Shown here: piece by piece, positions 25,942 through 34,976 of the stretch
Numbering within the stretch: position 1 is the first letter of the stretch
How the letters are laid out: each line of letters opens with the position of its first letter
From: Chryseobacterium piperi
Lineage (GTDB): Bacteria > Bacteroidota > Bacteroidia > Flavobacteriales > Weeksellaceae
Length of the DNA stretch: 64,000 bases
Assembly (NCBI RefSeq): GCF_002285635.2
Contig: NZ_CP023049.2
Location: 1,488,001-1,552,000, forward strand
Direction of reading: 5' to 3'
Position numbers and translations under genes: made by a program
Notes under the pieces: model-generated
What the model was told of the DNA's origin: nothing
What the model saw: the letters and a program-made list of their open reading frames with translations, nothing else
Database searches by the model: none

Positions 25942-27246
25942 TTAACCCAATATTTTATTTTTCAGCTTATTAAACTGATAGCTTACTTTATCCAGACAAA
26001 GATTTCCAATACTTCCCTGATGAGTATGGTTTAGATTCTCTATTTCAAAATCAAAAGCATTATTCTCTATCTCCTGCCCTACTTTGACATAGGCATCACG
26101 GAATGAACTTCCATTTTTTACCTCTTCATTTATTTTCTCCACACTGAAAAGGTATTTATATTTCTCATCTTCCAGGATTCCCTCTCTCACTTTAATATTA
26201 GGTAAGGTATAGTTTAGAATCTCAAGACATTCTTTTAAAGAATCAATTGCAGGGAATAAAATTTCTTTTGTCAACTGCACATCTCTATGATATCCGGAAG
26301 GCAGGTTATTCGTTAATAAAATCAATTCATTAGGTAAAGATTGAATTCTATTACATCTCGCCCGCACCAGCTCAAAAATATCAGGATTCTTCTTATGCGG
26401 CATAATACTGCTTCCTGTTGTAAATTCTTTAGGGAAGCTGATAAAGTCAAAATTCTGACTCAGATACAGACATACATCATAAGCAAATTTACCAAGTGTT
26501 CCTGCTATGGTAGCCATTGCCATTGCTAACAGCTTTTCAGACTTCCCTCGGGTCATCTGAGCATATACTGCATTATAATTCATGGTTTGAAATCCCAGAT
26601 TATAGGTGGTACTCTCCCGGTCGATTGGAAAAGAAGAACCATAACCAGCAGCAGAACCTAGTGGATTTTTATTAATGATATTTTTTACTGAAAATAACAT
26701 CTCAACATCGTCCAACAATGCCTCCGCATATGCTCCAAACCATAGTCCGAAAGAAGAGGGCATAGCAATCTGCAAGTGGGTATACCCAGGTAACAATACG
26801 TTTTTATGTTGTTCCGCCAATGTGATCAAAAGCTGAAAGAACTCATCCGTAAGGCTTGCTATTTCACGAATCTCGTCCAATAAATACAGTTTGATATCTA
26901 ATAAAACCTGATCATTTCTGGATCTTGCCGTATGAATCTTCTTTCCTGTATCTCCTAATTTTTCAATCAGGATTGCTTCGATTTGCGAATGGATATCTTC
27001 TGCCTCCTGATCTATTTCAAAGTTCCCATCTTCGATATTCTGTAAAACTTCGGATAAAACAGCAGTCATCTGCGCTGCTTCTTCGTTGGAAATAATACCT
27101 ACTTCTGCCAGCATTTTACAATGAGCCATAGAACCTTTTACATCATACTTTGCTAATCGCTCATCAAAGTCCAGGTCTTTTCCTACTGTAAAATTATTGA
27201 CTAATATATTAGTGGCAAGATCATCTTTCTGCCATATCTTTTTCAT
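25942..27246 (-). CDS. argH: Argininosuccinate lyase
   Basis: The 434-residue fumarase/aspartase-superfamily enzyme shows the signature TTGSSIMPHKKNPDIFELVRARCNR (mobile catalytic loop), plus AEDIHSQIEAILIEKLGDTGKKIHTARSRNDQV and LPGYTHLQIAMPSSFGLWFGAYAEAL. It splits argininosuccinate to arginine and fumarate, the last step of the pathway. It is the most distal gene of the arginine cluster, about 286 nt after the M20 peptidase gene; that gap holds GGAAGCTGGAAG-like filler and no gene. Confidence 0.95.
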   Translation of the reverse strand: MKKIWQKDDLATNILVNNFTVGKDLDFDERLAKYDVKGSMAHCKMLAEVGIISNEEAAQMTAVLSEVLQNIEDGNFEIDQEAEDIHSQIEAILIEKLGDTGKKIHTARSRNDQVLLDIKLYLLDEIREIASLTDEFFQLLITLAEQHKNVLLPGYTHLQIAMPSSFGLWFGAYAEALLDDVEMLFSVKNIINKNPLGSAAGYGSSFPIDRESTTYNLGFQTMNYNAVYAQMTRGKSEKLLAMAMATIAGTLGKFAYDVCLYLSQNFDFISFPKEFTTGSSIMPHKKNPDIFELVRARCNRIQSLPNELILLTNNLPSGYHRDVQLTKEILFPAIDSLKECLEILNYTLPNIKVREGILEDEKYKYLFSVEKINEEVKNGSSFRDAYVKVGQEIENNAFDFEIENLNHTHQGSIGNLCLDKVSYQFNKLKNKILG

Positions 27247-27532
27247 AATTGTTTGGTTTAAATATTACTGTGCAATTTGTTTGGTTTGCGCCGTTTATAA
27301 ATTTGTTTTGGGCTCAGCATGATACGCTCCTGCTTATTGAAAAAACTTTAACAACTTCCACATTCAATAAAGTCTTTCATTTTTAATCTTCCTCTTGCAT
27401 AAATCTTATTAAAAACTACATTCTTCATGATGATCATGCTAAGCTGAATCAAAACATTTATATAGTTGGAAGCATGGGGTTAGAAGCTGGAAGTCAATAT
27501 CAATCCTTCCCCCATCTTCCTTTCTCCCTGCT

Positions 27533-28615
27533 CTACAATACCTGTTCTAAAATCCTTATATAAATCTCAATTCCCTGCCTTATTTCATTGAGCTCTATAA
27601 ACTCATCTGCGGTATGGGAGCGCCTGCTGTCTCCGGGGCCTATTTTAACGGATGTACAAGGAATAATAGCCTGGTCCGAAGAAGTTGGAGATCCATACGT
27701 GGTCCTTCCAATAGCCAGCCCAGCTTGTACAAAGGGATGATCTAATTCTATTTTTGAAGAATTCAGCCTGAAAGATCTTGCTGTAAGATTTGATTTCATT
27801 TGTGATTGAATGATTTCAAAAGCTTCCTGATTGCTGTATGCATCTGTAACTCTTACATCCAAAGTAAAATGACACGCTTCAGGAACTACGTTATGCTGAA
27901 CCCCTGCATGAATGCCTGATAATGTAATTTTAACCTCTCCCAGATAGTCTGATATTTTTGGAAATTTAAATTGGGTAATATGCTGCAGATCCTGCATACA
28001 CTTTAAAATAGCATTATCTTCATTAGGATGAGCAGCATGAGAAGGAGTTCCTTTCATTTCTCCATCGATTACCAAAAGTCCTTTTTCAGCAATAGCAAGA
28101 TTCATTTGCGTCGGTTCGCCCACAATAGCCAACTCTATATTTGGCAGCTGTGGAAATAGAGCCTCAATTCCATCAAATCCTGAGATTTCCTCCTCGGCGG
28201 TCAAAGCAATAATTAAATTATATTTTAAATCTTTTCTTTCATAAAAATGTAAAAAGGTCTGTGCCATGGAAACCAGAGAAGCACCCGCATCATTACTCCC
28301 CAATCCATAAAGCTTTCCTTCCTTTTCTATAGCTACAAACGGATCTAAAGTATATCCTTTATTAGGCTTTACCGTATCATGATGAGTATTTAACAATACA
28401 GAAGGTTTCCATTCATCAAAATGCTTATTGACTGCCCATATATTATTTTTAAAGCGCGTAGGAGTAATTCCCTTCTTCTGAAAAAAATTCTCAATCTCTA
28501 CAGAAGTATTGTATTCGTCTTTACTGAATGAAGGAATTTCAATCAGGTTTTTCAACAATCCAACCGCATTATTGAACAATTCTTCTTGACTATAAACAGA
28601 TTTGAGTGCCTGCAT
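27533..28615 (-). CDS. M20 family deacylase, ArgE-like (N-acyl-ornithine/citrulline deacylase)
   Basis: The 360-residue metallohydrolase has the M20 zinc sites: NTHHDTV (His and catalytic Asp), GLGSNDAGASL, the general base and ligand pair in ALTAEEEISG, and a late ligand His in SRRSHTADEFI. In Bacteroidota the acyl group is kept through the carbamoylation step, so this enzyme probably deacylates N-acetyl- or N-succinyl-citrulline. Its first 26 nt overlap the end of argB, indicating translational coupling. The symbol argE is left off because the substrate differs from E. coli ArgE. Confidence 0.87.
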   Translation of the reverse strand: MQALKSVYSQEELFNNAVGLLKNLIEIPSFSKDEYNTSVEIENFFQKKGITPTRFKNNIWAVNKHFDEWKPSVLLNTHHDTVKPNKGYTLDPFVAIEKEGKLYGLGSNDAGASLVSMAQTFLHFYERKDLKYNLIIALTAEEEISGFDGIEALFPQLPNIELAIVGEPTQMNLAIAEKGLLVIDGEMKGTPSHAAHPNEDNAILKCMQDLQHITQFKFPKISDYLGEVKITLSGIHAGVQHNVVPEACHFTLDVRVTDAYSNQEAFEIIQSQMKSNLTARSFRLNSSKIELDHPFVQAGLAIGRTTYGSPTSSDQAIIPCTSVKIGPGDSRRSHTADEFIELNEIRQGIEIYIRILEQVL

Positions 28616-29384
28616 GATGATTTTCTATATGGTTCTTCAACTCGGTTTCTTTAATCAGAAACACCTTATTCACATTGTTTTTTATTGCACCCAGCGCATT
28701 CTCAAGCTTGGGTAAAATTCCTTTGTGCAATTTCCCTTCTTCTTTTAAAATTGAGAAATCTTCCTGGGAGACACTTTTAATAATAGAATCAGGATTATCC
28801 ACATCTTCCAATACGCCTTCTTTATCAAAACAGTATAATAATTCTACATCGTACTTTTCTGTCAATGCCTGCGCAATAATGGAAGCAATAGTATCTGCAT
28901 TGGTATTTAAAAGATTCCCGTTTTTATCATGGGTGATTGCAGAGAATACAGGAACCAGATCCAAATAAAGGAAATAGGAAATCATTTTTTTATGAACACT
29001 TCCTTCATCTATATCCCCTACAAATCCAAAATCTATTTCAGGATGGTTTCTTTTTTTAGCCTGAATCACATTAGCATCAGCCCCTGAAAGTCCTAAAGCA
29101 TTACAATTTCTCTGTTGTAGCTTGGAAACAATGTTTTTATTGATGCTTCCTGCATACACCATCGCTACAATATCCAATGTGGCTTTATCCGTAATTCTTC
29201 TTCCATTGATCAGCTGCTGCGTTATTCCCAACTTATCAGCCAGTGTCGTTGCCAGCTTTCCTCCACCATGAACCAGAATTTTCTTTTCCTGAATTCCTGC
29301 AAACTGCTCTAAAAACTGATCGAGCAGCTTCTCATCATCAATCAAAGCTCCTCCTATCTTGACCACAAAAAGTTTATCTTTCAT
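28590..29384 (-). CDS. argB: N-acetylglutamate (or N-succinylglutamate) kinase
   Basis: The 264-residue amino-acid-kinase-fold protein has KIGGALIDDEKLL, the phosphate loop ILVHGGGKLATTLADKLG, INGRRITDKATLDIVAMVYAG and the late LNTNADTIASIIAQAL. It phosphorylates the gamma-carboxyl of N-acylglutamate. Spacing of 8 nt to argF' upstream and a 26-nt overlap with the deacylase downstream show a tight operon. Whether acetyl or succinyl is the real acyl group cannot be read here. Confidence 0.92.
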   Translation of the reverse strand: MKDKLFVVKIGGALIDDEKLLDQFLEQFAGIQEKKILVHGGGKLATTLADKLGITQQLINGRRITDKATLDIVAMVYAGSINKNIVSKLQQRNCNALGLSGADANVIQAKKRNHPEIDFGFVGDIDEGSVHKKMISYFLYLDLVPVFSAITHDKNGNLLNTNADTIASIIAQALTEKYDVELLYCFDKEGVLEDVDNPDSIIKSVSQEDFSILKEEGKLHKGILPKLENALGAIKNNVNKVFLIKETELKNHIENHHAGTQICL

Positions 29385-29392
29385 GATTCGGA

Positions 29393-30355
29393 TTATTTAG
29401 TGAAGTTGATTTCATCTAAGATTTCACTGAACACGGCTTGTGCTGAGAAAATACGGTTTTTAGCCTGCTGATAAATAATAGAATTCTCCCCGTCCATTAC
29501 TTCATCACTCAATTCCACATTACGACGGACAGGAAGGCAATGCATTACTTTTCCGTTATTAGTTTCTTTCAGCTTTTCTCCGGTCAGCATCCAATTTTCC
29601 TTTACTTCAGGCATAGCAGCATAATCATCAAAAGAAGACCAGTTTTTAACGTAGATAAAATCTGCATCTTTTAAAGCCTCCTCCTGATTATGAATGATTT
29701 TTGTATCCTTAGTAAAGTTTTTATCCAAATCGTATCCTTCAGGATTGGCAATGACAAAGTCCACATCCATTTCATGCATCCACTCGGTAAAAGAGTTCGC
29801 AACAGCCTGGGCAATAGGTTTAATATGCGGAGCCCAAGTCAATACAACCTTTGGTTTATGATCTTCTTTCCAGTTTTCTGTTATCGTAATGCAGTCTGCC
29901 AGACTCTGTAAAGGATGACGAGTTGCTGATTCTAATGAAATAACCGGAACTTTGGCGTGTTTTTGAAATTGACTTAAAATACTTTCATTTACATCATCTT
30001 CCTTACTTTTCATTCCTGCAAAACAACGAACTGCAATAATATCGCAATATTGATTTAATACTTCAATAGCATCTTTAATATGTTCTACAGTATCACCATT
30101 CATTACTGCTCCATCAGCAAACTCAAGATTCCATGCTTCTTGCGCAGCATTCAATGTAAGAACATTCAATCCTAAATTCTGAGCTGCAATCTGACTGCTT
30201 AAACGGGTTCTTAAACTTGAGTTCAAGAATACCAGTCCTATTGTTTTTCCCTTTCCTTTTTCAGTTTCGGAAAGTGGGTTTTCTTTTATATTTAAAGCTT
30301 TTTTTATAGTTTCCTGCAAGTTTTCAATATCACTTACAGCGGTAAAATTTTTCAT
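29393..30355 (-). CDS. argF': N-acylornithine carbamoyltransferase (SOTCase/AOTCase type)
   Basis: The 320-residue protein is close in pattern to the Bacteroides fragilis succinylornithine carbamoyltransferase: FLNSSLRTRLSSQIAAQNLG replaces the STRTR loop of classical ArgF, followed by EAWNLEFADG, MNGDTVEHIKDAI, RCFAGM, ATRHPLQSLADC and MHCLPVRRN. Residue 90, Pro in the succinyl-specific and Glu in the acetyl-specific enzyme as I recall, is Val here, so the acyl preference is open. It transfers carbamoyl from carbamoyl phosphate to N-acylornithine. It lies directly upstream of argB. Confidence 0.92.
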   Translation of the reverse strand: MKNFTAVSDIENLQETIKKALNIKENPLSETEKGKGKTIGLVFLNSSLRTRLSSQIAAQNLGLNVLTLNAAQEAWNLEFADGAVMNGDTVEHIKDAIEVLNQYCDIIAVRCFAGMKSKEDDVNESILSQFQKHAKVPVISLESATRHPLQSLADCITITENWKEDHKPKVVLTWAPHIKPIAQAVANSFTEWMHEMDVDFVIANPEGYDLDKNFTKDTKIIHNQEEALKDADFIYVKNWSSFDDYAAMPEVKENWMLTGEKLKETNNGKVMHCLPVRRNVELSDEVMDGENSIIYQQAKNRIFSAQAVFSEILDEINFTK

Positions 30356-30398
30356 TTGATAATATTATTTATTGGTCAATAGACTCTTATTGTTTTAT

Positions 30399-30492
30399 CC
30401 ACAAAGGCACGATAGTTTTATTTTAAACACAAAACATTTAGTTGTAACTTAAAACCACTAAAGTGTTCAAGCTTTTGTGACTTTTGTGGTTT
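30399..30492. repeat. Intergenic repeat with inverted CCACAAAGGCAC / GTGACTTTTGTGG ends
   Basis: In the argD-argF' gap, CCACAAAGGCAC near the left end and CTTTTGTGACTTTTGTGG near the right end are imperfect complements, with CCACTAAAGTG between. It looks like a non-coding folding element. The rest of the 284-nt gap holds word-like repeats (near 30598-30637). Confidence 0.5.
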
Positions 30493-30639
30493 AAATATCC
30501 TGGCTCAGGTTTTAACGAAATTGCTTAGATTCCTACGAAATGACAATCCTGATGTTATATCCTACATTAGTTGTTTTTCAAAATTCTGCCTTTCAACAGT
30601 TTTGCGATTCAACGATTTTATAGTTCTTCGATTTAGCCT

Positions 30640-31791
30640 TTAAACAATTTCACAACTCTCCTGCAAAACACCTTTCAAAGCATTGATGAAAAGATTTGTT
30701 TCCTCTTTCCTGATATTAAGTGCAGGAAGAATCCTCAGTACAGACTTATCATTAGAATTTCCAGTAAAAATATGATGATCGTAAAGCAGACTTTTCCTCA
30801 CTTCCGAGCAATCCCTATCCAGCTCAATTCCAATCATCAGTCCTTTCCTTCGGATAGATTTAATGTGTGGAAAGTCCTTAATTTCATTTTCAATATATTG
30901 TCCCATATTTTCAGCATTGGCCATCAGGTTCTCATCCTTCATAACATCCAGGACAGCAATTGCAGCTGCACAAGCCAAATGATTTCCCCCAAAAGTAGTT
31001 CCTAATAAACCATTACTTGCTTTAAATTTCGGATGAATCAAAACACCTCCAATAGGGAATCCATTTCCCATTCCTTTTGCGATAGTGATGATATCCGGTT
31101 GAACTCCAAATTCCTGATGAGCAAAGAAGTATCCTGATCTTCCATATCCAGATTGTACTTCGTCTAAAATCAAAACAGCATTATGCTGTTCACACAATTC
31201 TTTAATTTTAGATAAAAACTCTGCTGTCGGAATCATAATTCCTCCTACTCCCTGGATTCCTTCAATAATAACAGAAGAAATATCATTTCCCTGGGTTTTA
31301 AATATTTCTTCCAGCTGTTCGATATTATTCCATTCCGATTTAATGAAGCGTTCGGAATAATTAACCGGTGCTACAATTTTAGGATTATCCGTTACTGAAA
31401 CAGCCGCAGAAGTTCGTCCATGAAATGCTCCCGAAAAATAAATCACTTTGCTTTTCCCATTATGAAAAGAAGCTAGTTTTAAAGCATTTTCATTGGCTTC
31501 TGCACCGGAATTACACAGAAAGAGATTATAATCTTGATATCCTGATAATTCCCCAAGCTTCTCAGCCAGTTCAGTTTGCAATTCATTCTGTACTGAATTG
31601 GAATAAAAAGAAATTTTATCTAACTGATCTTTCAGTTTCGACTGATAATGCGGATGATTATGACCAATAGAAATTACGGCATGTCCTCCGTAAAAATCAA
31701 GATACTTTTCTCCCTTATCATCCCAGAGAAATGATCCCTGAGCTTTTACAGGATTGATATTGAATAATGGATATACGTTGAATAAGTTCAT
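30640..31791 (-). CDS. argD: Acetylornithine (succinylornithine) aminotransferase
   Basis: The 383-residue class III PLP aminotransferase shows YLDFYGGHAVISIGHNHP, FLCNSGAEANENALKLA, FHGRTSAAVSVTD, ILDEVQSGYGRSG and the PLP lysine in DIITIAKGMGNGFPIGGVL. It makes N-acylornithine from the semialdehyde and glutamate. It is separated from argC upstream by about 210 nt that contain one arm of a long inverted repeat, and from argF' downstream by 284 nt of repeats, so the operon may be split into several transcripts. Confidence 0.93.
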   Translation of the reverse strand: MNLFNVYPLFNINPVKAQGSFLWDDKGEKYLDFYGGHAVISIGHNHPHYQSKLKDQLDKISFYSNSVQNELQTELAEKLGELSGYQDYNLFLCNSGAEANENALKLASFHNGKSKVIYFSGAFHGRTSAAVSVTDNPKIVAPVNYSERFIKSEWNNIEQLEEIFKTQGNDISSVIIEGIQGVGGIMIPTAEFLSKIKELCEQHNAVLILDEVQSGYGRSGYFFAHQEFGVQPDIITIAKGMGNGFPIGGVLIHPKFKASNGLLGTTFGGNHLACAAAIAVLDVMKDENLMANAENMGQYIENEIKDFPHIKSIRRKGLMIGIELDRDCSEVRKSLLYDHHIFTGNSNDKSVLRILPALNIRKEETNLFINALKGVLQESCEIV

Positions 31792-31831
31792 TTTTTCTTT
31801 AGTTGTTAGTTACGAGATGTGAGGTTCGGGG

Positions 31832-31882
31832 TTCGTGATGCGAGGTTTTTAGGTAAGTGGAAAATACTTCTATAATTGATTC
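31832..31882 (-). repeat. Long inverted repeat, left arm (argD-argC gap)
   Basis: A 51-nt segment (starts TTCGTGATGCGAG, contains TTTTTAGGTAAGTGGAAAA, ends TTGATTC) is the inverted copy of 35478-35528, with two mismatches by my alignment. The 3' side continues into CACGATTCCACGGTTT word repeats up to about 31985. Confidence 0.85.
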
Positions 31883-32001
31883 GGTTTCACGATTCCACGG
31901 TTTCACGATTCCACGGTTTTACGATTTAGCTTTTCAGCAATTTCGCCTTTCAGCAGTTTTACGATTCCGCGATTTTACAGTTTAGCTATTGATCCATTTC
32001 C

Positions 32002-32964
32002 CTAAAATCCCACCGGCTTCAAATCCAGTCCCAAATTCTCTTTCCACCCCATTGCAATATTCATGTTTTGAACTGCCTGTCCGGAAGCTCCTTTTAACAA
32101 ATTGTCAATCGCCGAATGAATAACCACTACATTATCATTCTTTTCTATATGAATCACACAGCGATTGGTATTGACAACCTGTTTTAGATCAATTGCCCTT
32201 TCATTCACCTTTACAAAAGGTGCCTCTTCATAGAAATCACGATACAATTGCTCAATATCTGAAAGCTCCAAGTCTGATTTGACCGTTGAGCTGGTAAAAA
32301 TCCCTCTCGTAAAATCTCCGCGCCAAGGAATAAAATTCAAACCTACTTTCTTATCATTAAAAGAATTTAACTGCTGTAAGACCTCATCCACATGCTGATG
32401 TGTTAAAGTTTTGTATGCAGAAATATTATCATTACGCCACGTAAAATGGGTAGTCGATTGCAAAGATTGTCCGGCTCCTGTAGAACCTGTAATTCCTGTA
32501 GTATATACTTCATTCAGCAATCCTTTTTCAGCAAGTGGCAATAAAGCAAGTTGAATCGCTGTTGCAAAACACCCCGGATTCGCAATACTTTTGACTCCTG
32601 AAAGATTTTTTTTATTGATTTCCGGCAGTCCGTAGATAAAATTTCTATTCTGGAAACTACCATCTAAACGAAAATCATTTCCCAGATCAATAACCAAGGT
32701 CTCATCTCCAACCGTATTTTGGCTCAACCAATTCTGGCTTTCTTTATGAGGTAAACACAAGAACAGAATTTCTACTTGTGAAGGCTTATCGGTTAAAGTC
32801 ATTTCACAAACCGTCGCTAAATCCGGGTACAGATCAGAAATCTTTGTACCCGAATTAGAACGACTATATAAAAAACTCAATTCTATCATAGGGTGAAAAG
32901 CCAGCAAACGCACCAATTCACTCCCTGTATACCCGTTAGCACCTACAATTCCAACCTTCTTCAT
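32002..32964 (-). CDS. argC: N-acetyl-gamma-glutamyl-phosphate reductase
   Basis: The 320-residue NADP-dependent dehydrogenase has the Rossmann start VGIVGANGYTGSELVRLLAFHP, FLYSRSNSGTKISDLYP, the catalytic Cys132 in SIANPGCFATAIQLALLPL, and TGITGSTGAGQSL in the substrate-binding part. It reduces N-acylglutamyl phosphate to the semialdehyde. Its start overlaps the argG stop by 4 nt, so it is translationally coupled to argG. Confidence 0.94.
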   Translation of the reverse strand: MKKVGIVGANGYTGSELVRLLAFHPMIELSFLYSRSNSGTKISDLYPDLATVCEMTLTDKPSQVEILFLCLPHKESQNWLSQNTVGDETLVIDLGNDFRLDGSFQNRNFIYGLPEINKKNLSGVKSIANPGCFATAIQLALLPLAEKGLLNEVYTTGITGSTGAGQSLQSTTHFTWRNDNISAYKTLTHQHVDEVLQQLNSFNDKKVGLNFIPWRGDFTRGIFTSSTVKSDLELSDIEQLYRDFYEEAPFVKVNERAIDLKQVVNTNRCVIHIEKNDNVVVIHSAIDNLLKGASGQAVQNMNIAMGWKENLGLDLKPVGF

Positions 32965-34157
32965 ATTTTCACTCCGTTAATCTGATGATAAATATTCAGT
33001 GAATTACTTACAATTTTAGTATACCCTTTTACATCATCTCCACTCCATGCACGATTCGCTTCTCCATAGCTTCCGAATTGATCAGACATTAAATCATGAT
33101 CAGATTCAATTCCATTCAGAACAAATCTGTACGGATATAGTGTAACAAAAACTTTTCCAGTTACCATCTCCTGAGAGTCTGATAAGAAAGATTCTATATT
33201 TCTCATGACAGGATCTAAAAACAATGCTTCATGAAGCCAGTTACCATACCAATCGGACAATTGAGACTTCATCATCTGCTGATATTTAGATAAAGTATGC
33301 TTTTCTAATAAATGATGAGCTTTGATAATAACCGATGCCGCAGCAGCTTCAAATCCTACTCTCCCTTTGATTCCAACAATAGTATCCCCTACATGAATGT
33401 CACGGCCGATTCCATAAGCAGAAGCCAGCTGTTCAATCTTCTGAATCGCATAAACAGGATGTTCGTAAGACACTCCGTTCACAGAAATGATCTCTCCTTT
33501 TTTAAATTCAATTTCAAGCTCTGAAGGATCTGTCACTTTAATCTGCGACGGAAAAGCTTCTTCAGGCAGATTATTTCTTGAAGTCAATGTCTCTTTTCCT
33601 CCTACTGAAGTCCCCCAAAGTCCTTTATTAACTGAATATTGGGCTTTTTGAAATTCCAAATCATATCCATGGCTTTTCAAAAATTCTATTTCTTCTTCTC
33701 TGGACAATGCCATGTCACGAATCGGTGTTATAATCTCCACATCAGGAGCCATTACCTGAAATATCAGATCAAAACGAACCTGATCATTCCCGGCACCTGT
33801 ACTCCCATGAGCAATAGCATCTGCATTTGCTTCCAAAGCATATTTTGCAATTTCCTGAGCCTGAATCGTACGTTCTGCACTTACTGAAAGTGGATACGTA
33901 TTGTTTTTAAGCACATTTCCGAAGATCAGATATTTAACACATGAATTGTAGTAATCTTCCTGCGCGTCGATGCACCTGTATTCTTTTACCCCAAGATGTA
34001 AGGCTTTCTTTTCCAGTTCTTTCTCTTCTTCTTTAGAAAAACCTCCTGTATTTACAGTTACTGCGTACACTTCATAACCTAGTGTTTCACTAAGATATTT
34101 AGCACAGTAAGAGGTATCCAAACCACCGCTAAACGCTAAGATTACTTTCTTTTTCAT
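32961..34157 (-). CDS. argG: Argininosuccinate synthase
   Basis: The 398-residue enzyme begins with the ATP-pyrophosphatase P-loop AFSGGLDTSYCAKYL and continues with VTVNTGGFSKEEEKELEKKA, IAHGSTGAGNDQVRFDL and KGLWGTSVGG (ASS signatures). It joins citrulline and aspartate. Its start lies 29 nt inside the end of the GNAT gene, and its stop overlaps argC by 4 nt. Confidence 0.95.
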   Translation of the reverse strand: MKKKVILAFSGGLDTSYCAKYLSETLGYEVYAVTVNTGGFSKEEEKELEKKALHLGVKEYRCIDAQEDYYNSCVKYLIFGNVLKNNTYPLSVSAERTIQAQEIAKYALEANADAIAHGSTGAGNDQVRFDLIFQVMAPDVEIITPIRDMALSREEEIEFLKSHGYDLEFQKAQYSVNKGLWGTSVGGKETLTSRNNLPEEAFPSQIKVTDPSELEIEFKKGEIISVNGVSYEHPVYAIQKIEQLASAYGIGRDIHVGDTIVGIKGRVGFEAAAASVIIKAHHLLEKHTLSKYQQMMKSQLSDWYGNWLHEALFLDPVMRNIESFLSDSQEMVTGKVFVTLYPYRFVLNGIESDHDLMSDQFGSYGEANRAWSGDDVKGYTKIVSNSLNIYHQINGVKI

Positions 34158-34818
34158 CTGAATTCTTCTTATTATTAATTGTCAAACGCAACTCGCCAGA
34201 TCCTTTTGGTGTTGAGTGCACCTCATTCTTCTGGCTCACTTCATTATTATTATATTCTTTTTGAGGCGAACAATTCTCAGCCTCATTGATTGTATTATTG
34301 GGCGGAACAAAAAGCATTGCCGTACACAAACAGTTTTTACGTTCCTTCTGCATTAAAATATCATAATTCACACAGCTTTTACATCCGCTCCAAAATTCTT
34401 CATCCTGTGTCAATTCAGAATAAATAACAGGCTTATATCCTAAATCACTGTTGATTTTCATAACAGCCAGTCCTGTTGTTAATCCAAACACTTTAGCTGT
34501 TGGATATTTATCTCTGGACAATTGAAAAACCCTTTGTTTGATCTGGGTAGCCACTCCTCCGTTCCTGTATTTGGGTGATACAATCAGTCCGGAATTAGCC
34601 ACAAACTGGCCATGTGACCAAGTTTCAATATAACAGAAACCTACCCACTCTCCATTTTCAGTAGCAACCACAGCATTGCCATCTGAAATCTTTTTACTTA
34701 AATATTCGATGGAACGTTTTGCGATCCCCGTCCCTCTTCTCTGTGCAGAATCATACATTTCCTGCTGTATTTCACTCACATACATTAGATGTTCGCATGA
34801 GGAAATTTCTATTTCCAT
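34129..34818 (-). CDS. GNAT acyltransferase, probable N-acylglutamate synthase of the arginine operon
   Basis: The 229-residue protein has a GNAT core (NAVVATENGEWVGFCYIETW, VANSGLIVSPKYRNGGVATQIKQRVFQL, KVFGLTTGLAVMKINSDLGY) and an ESG-like Cys-rich tail (FWSGCKSCVNYDILMQKERKNCLC). As first gene of the arginine operon it most likely makes N-acetyl- or N-succinylglutamate, the step otherwise done by ArgA or ArgJ, neither of which is seen. The last 50 residues are Asn/Lys/Glu-rich and overlap the argG start by 29 nt, so they are probably a disordered extension. Confidence 0.82.
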   Translation of the reverse strand: MEIEISSCEHLMYVSEIQQEMYDSAQRRGTGIAKRSIEYLSKKISDGNAVVATENGEWVGFCYIETWSHGQFVANSGLIVSPKYRNGGVATQIKQRVFQLSRDKYPTAKVFGLTTGLAVMKINSDLGYKPVIYSELTQDEEFWSGCKSCVNYDILMQKERKNCLCTAMLFVPPNNTINEAENCSPQKEYNNNEVSQKNEVHSTPKGSGELRLTINNKKNSDEKESNLSV

Positions 34819-34839
34819 TTATTTATCTGAATTTTTTGA

Positions 34840-34872
34840 CAAATTTAAAGCATAATAACTTTATAAACCAAA
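34840..34872 (-). promoter_or_regulatory. Promoter of the arginine operon
   Basis: On the minus strand, TTTG (34872-34869) and TAAATTTG (34847-34840) are 21 nt apart, within the range of the Bacteroidota TTTG/TAnnTTTG promoter. Start of transcription is expected near 34835, some 17 nt before the GNAT start codon. Confidence 0.7.
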
Positions 34873-34939
34873 TTAAAAAGATATTTTTTTTGTTTAAAAC
34901 AGAATTAAAAGATAATATATCTTATTGGTTATATTTTAA

Positions 34940-34967
34940 TTTGCTAAATTATTATATATTTGCTAAA
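34940..34967 (+). promoter_or_regulatory. Direct repeat TTTGCTAAA with 19-nt period in the arg/HTH intergenic region
   Basis: TTTGCTAAA occurs at 34940-34948 and 34959-34967. The second copy overlaps a TATATTTG -7 box (34955-34962) of the rightward HTH gene. The arrangement suits a protein binding site, maybe autoregulatory; not proven. Confidence 0.45.
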
Positions 34968-34976
34968 ATACTATAC

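Noticed and set aside
34719..34976. N-terminal extension of the zinc-ribbon/HTH protein
   Set aside because: It overlaps the GNAT gene antisense and the arginine promoter; its residues are hydrophobic and random, while MENKCPKC at 34977 is a proper beginning.
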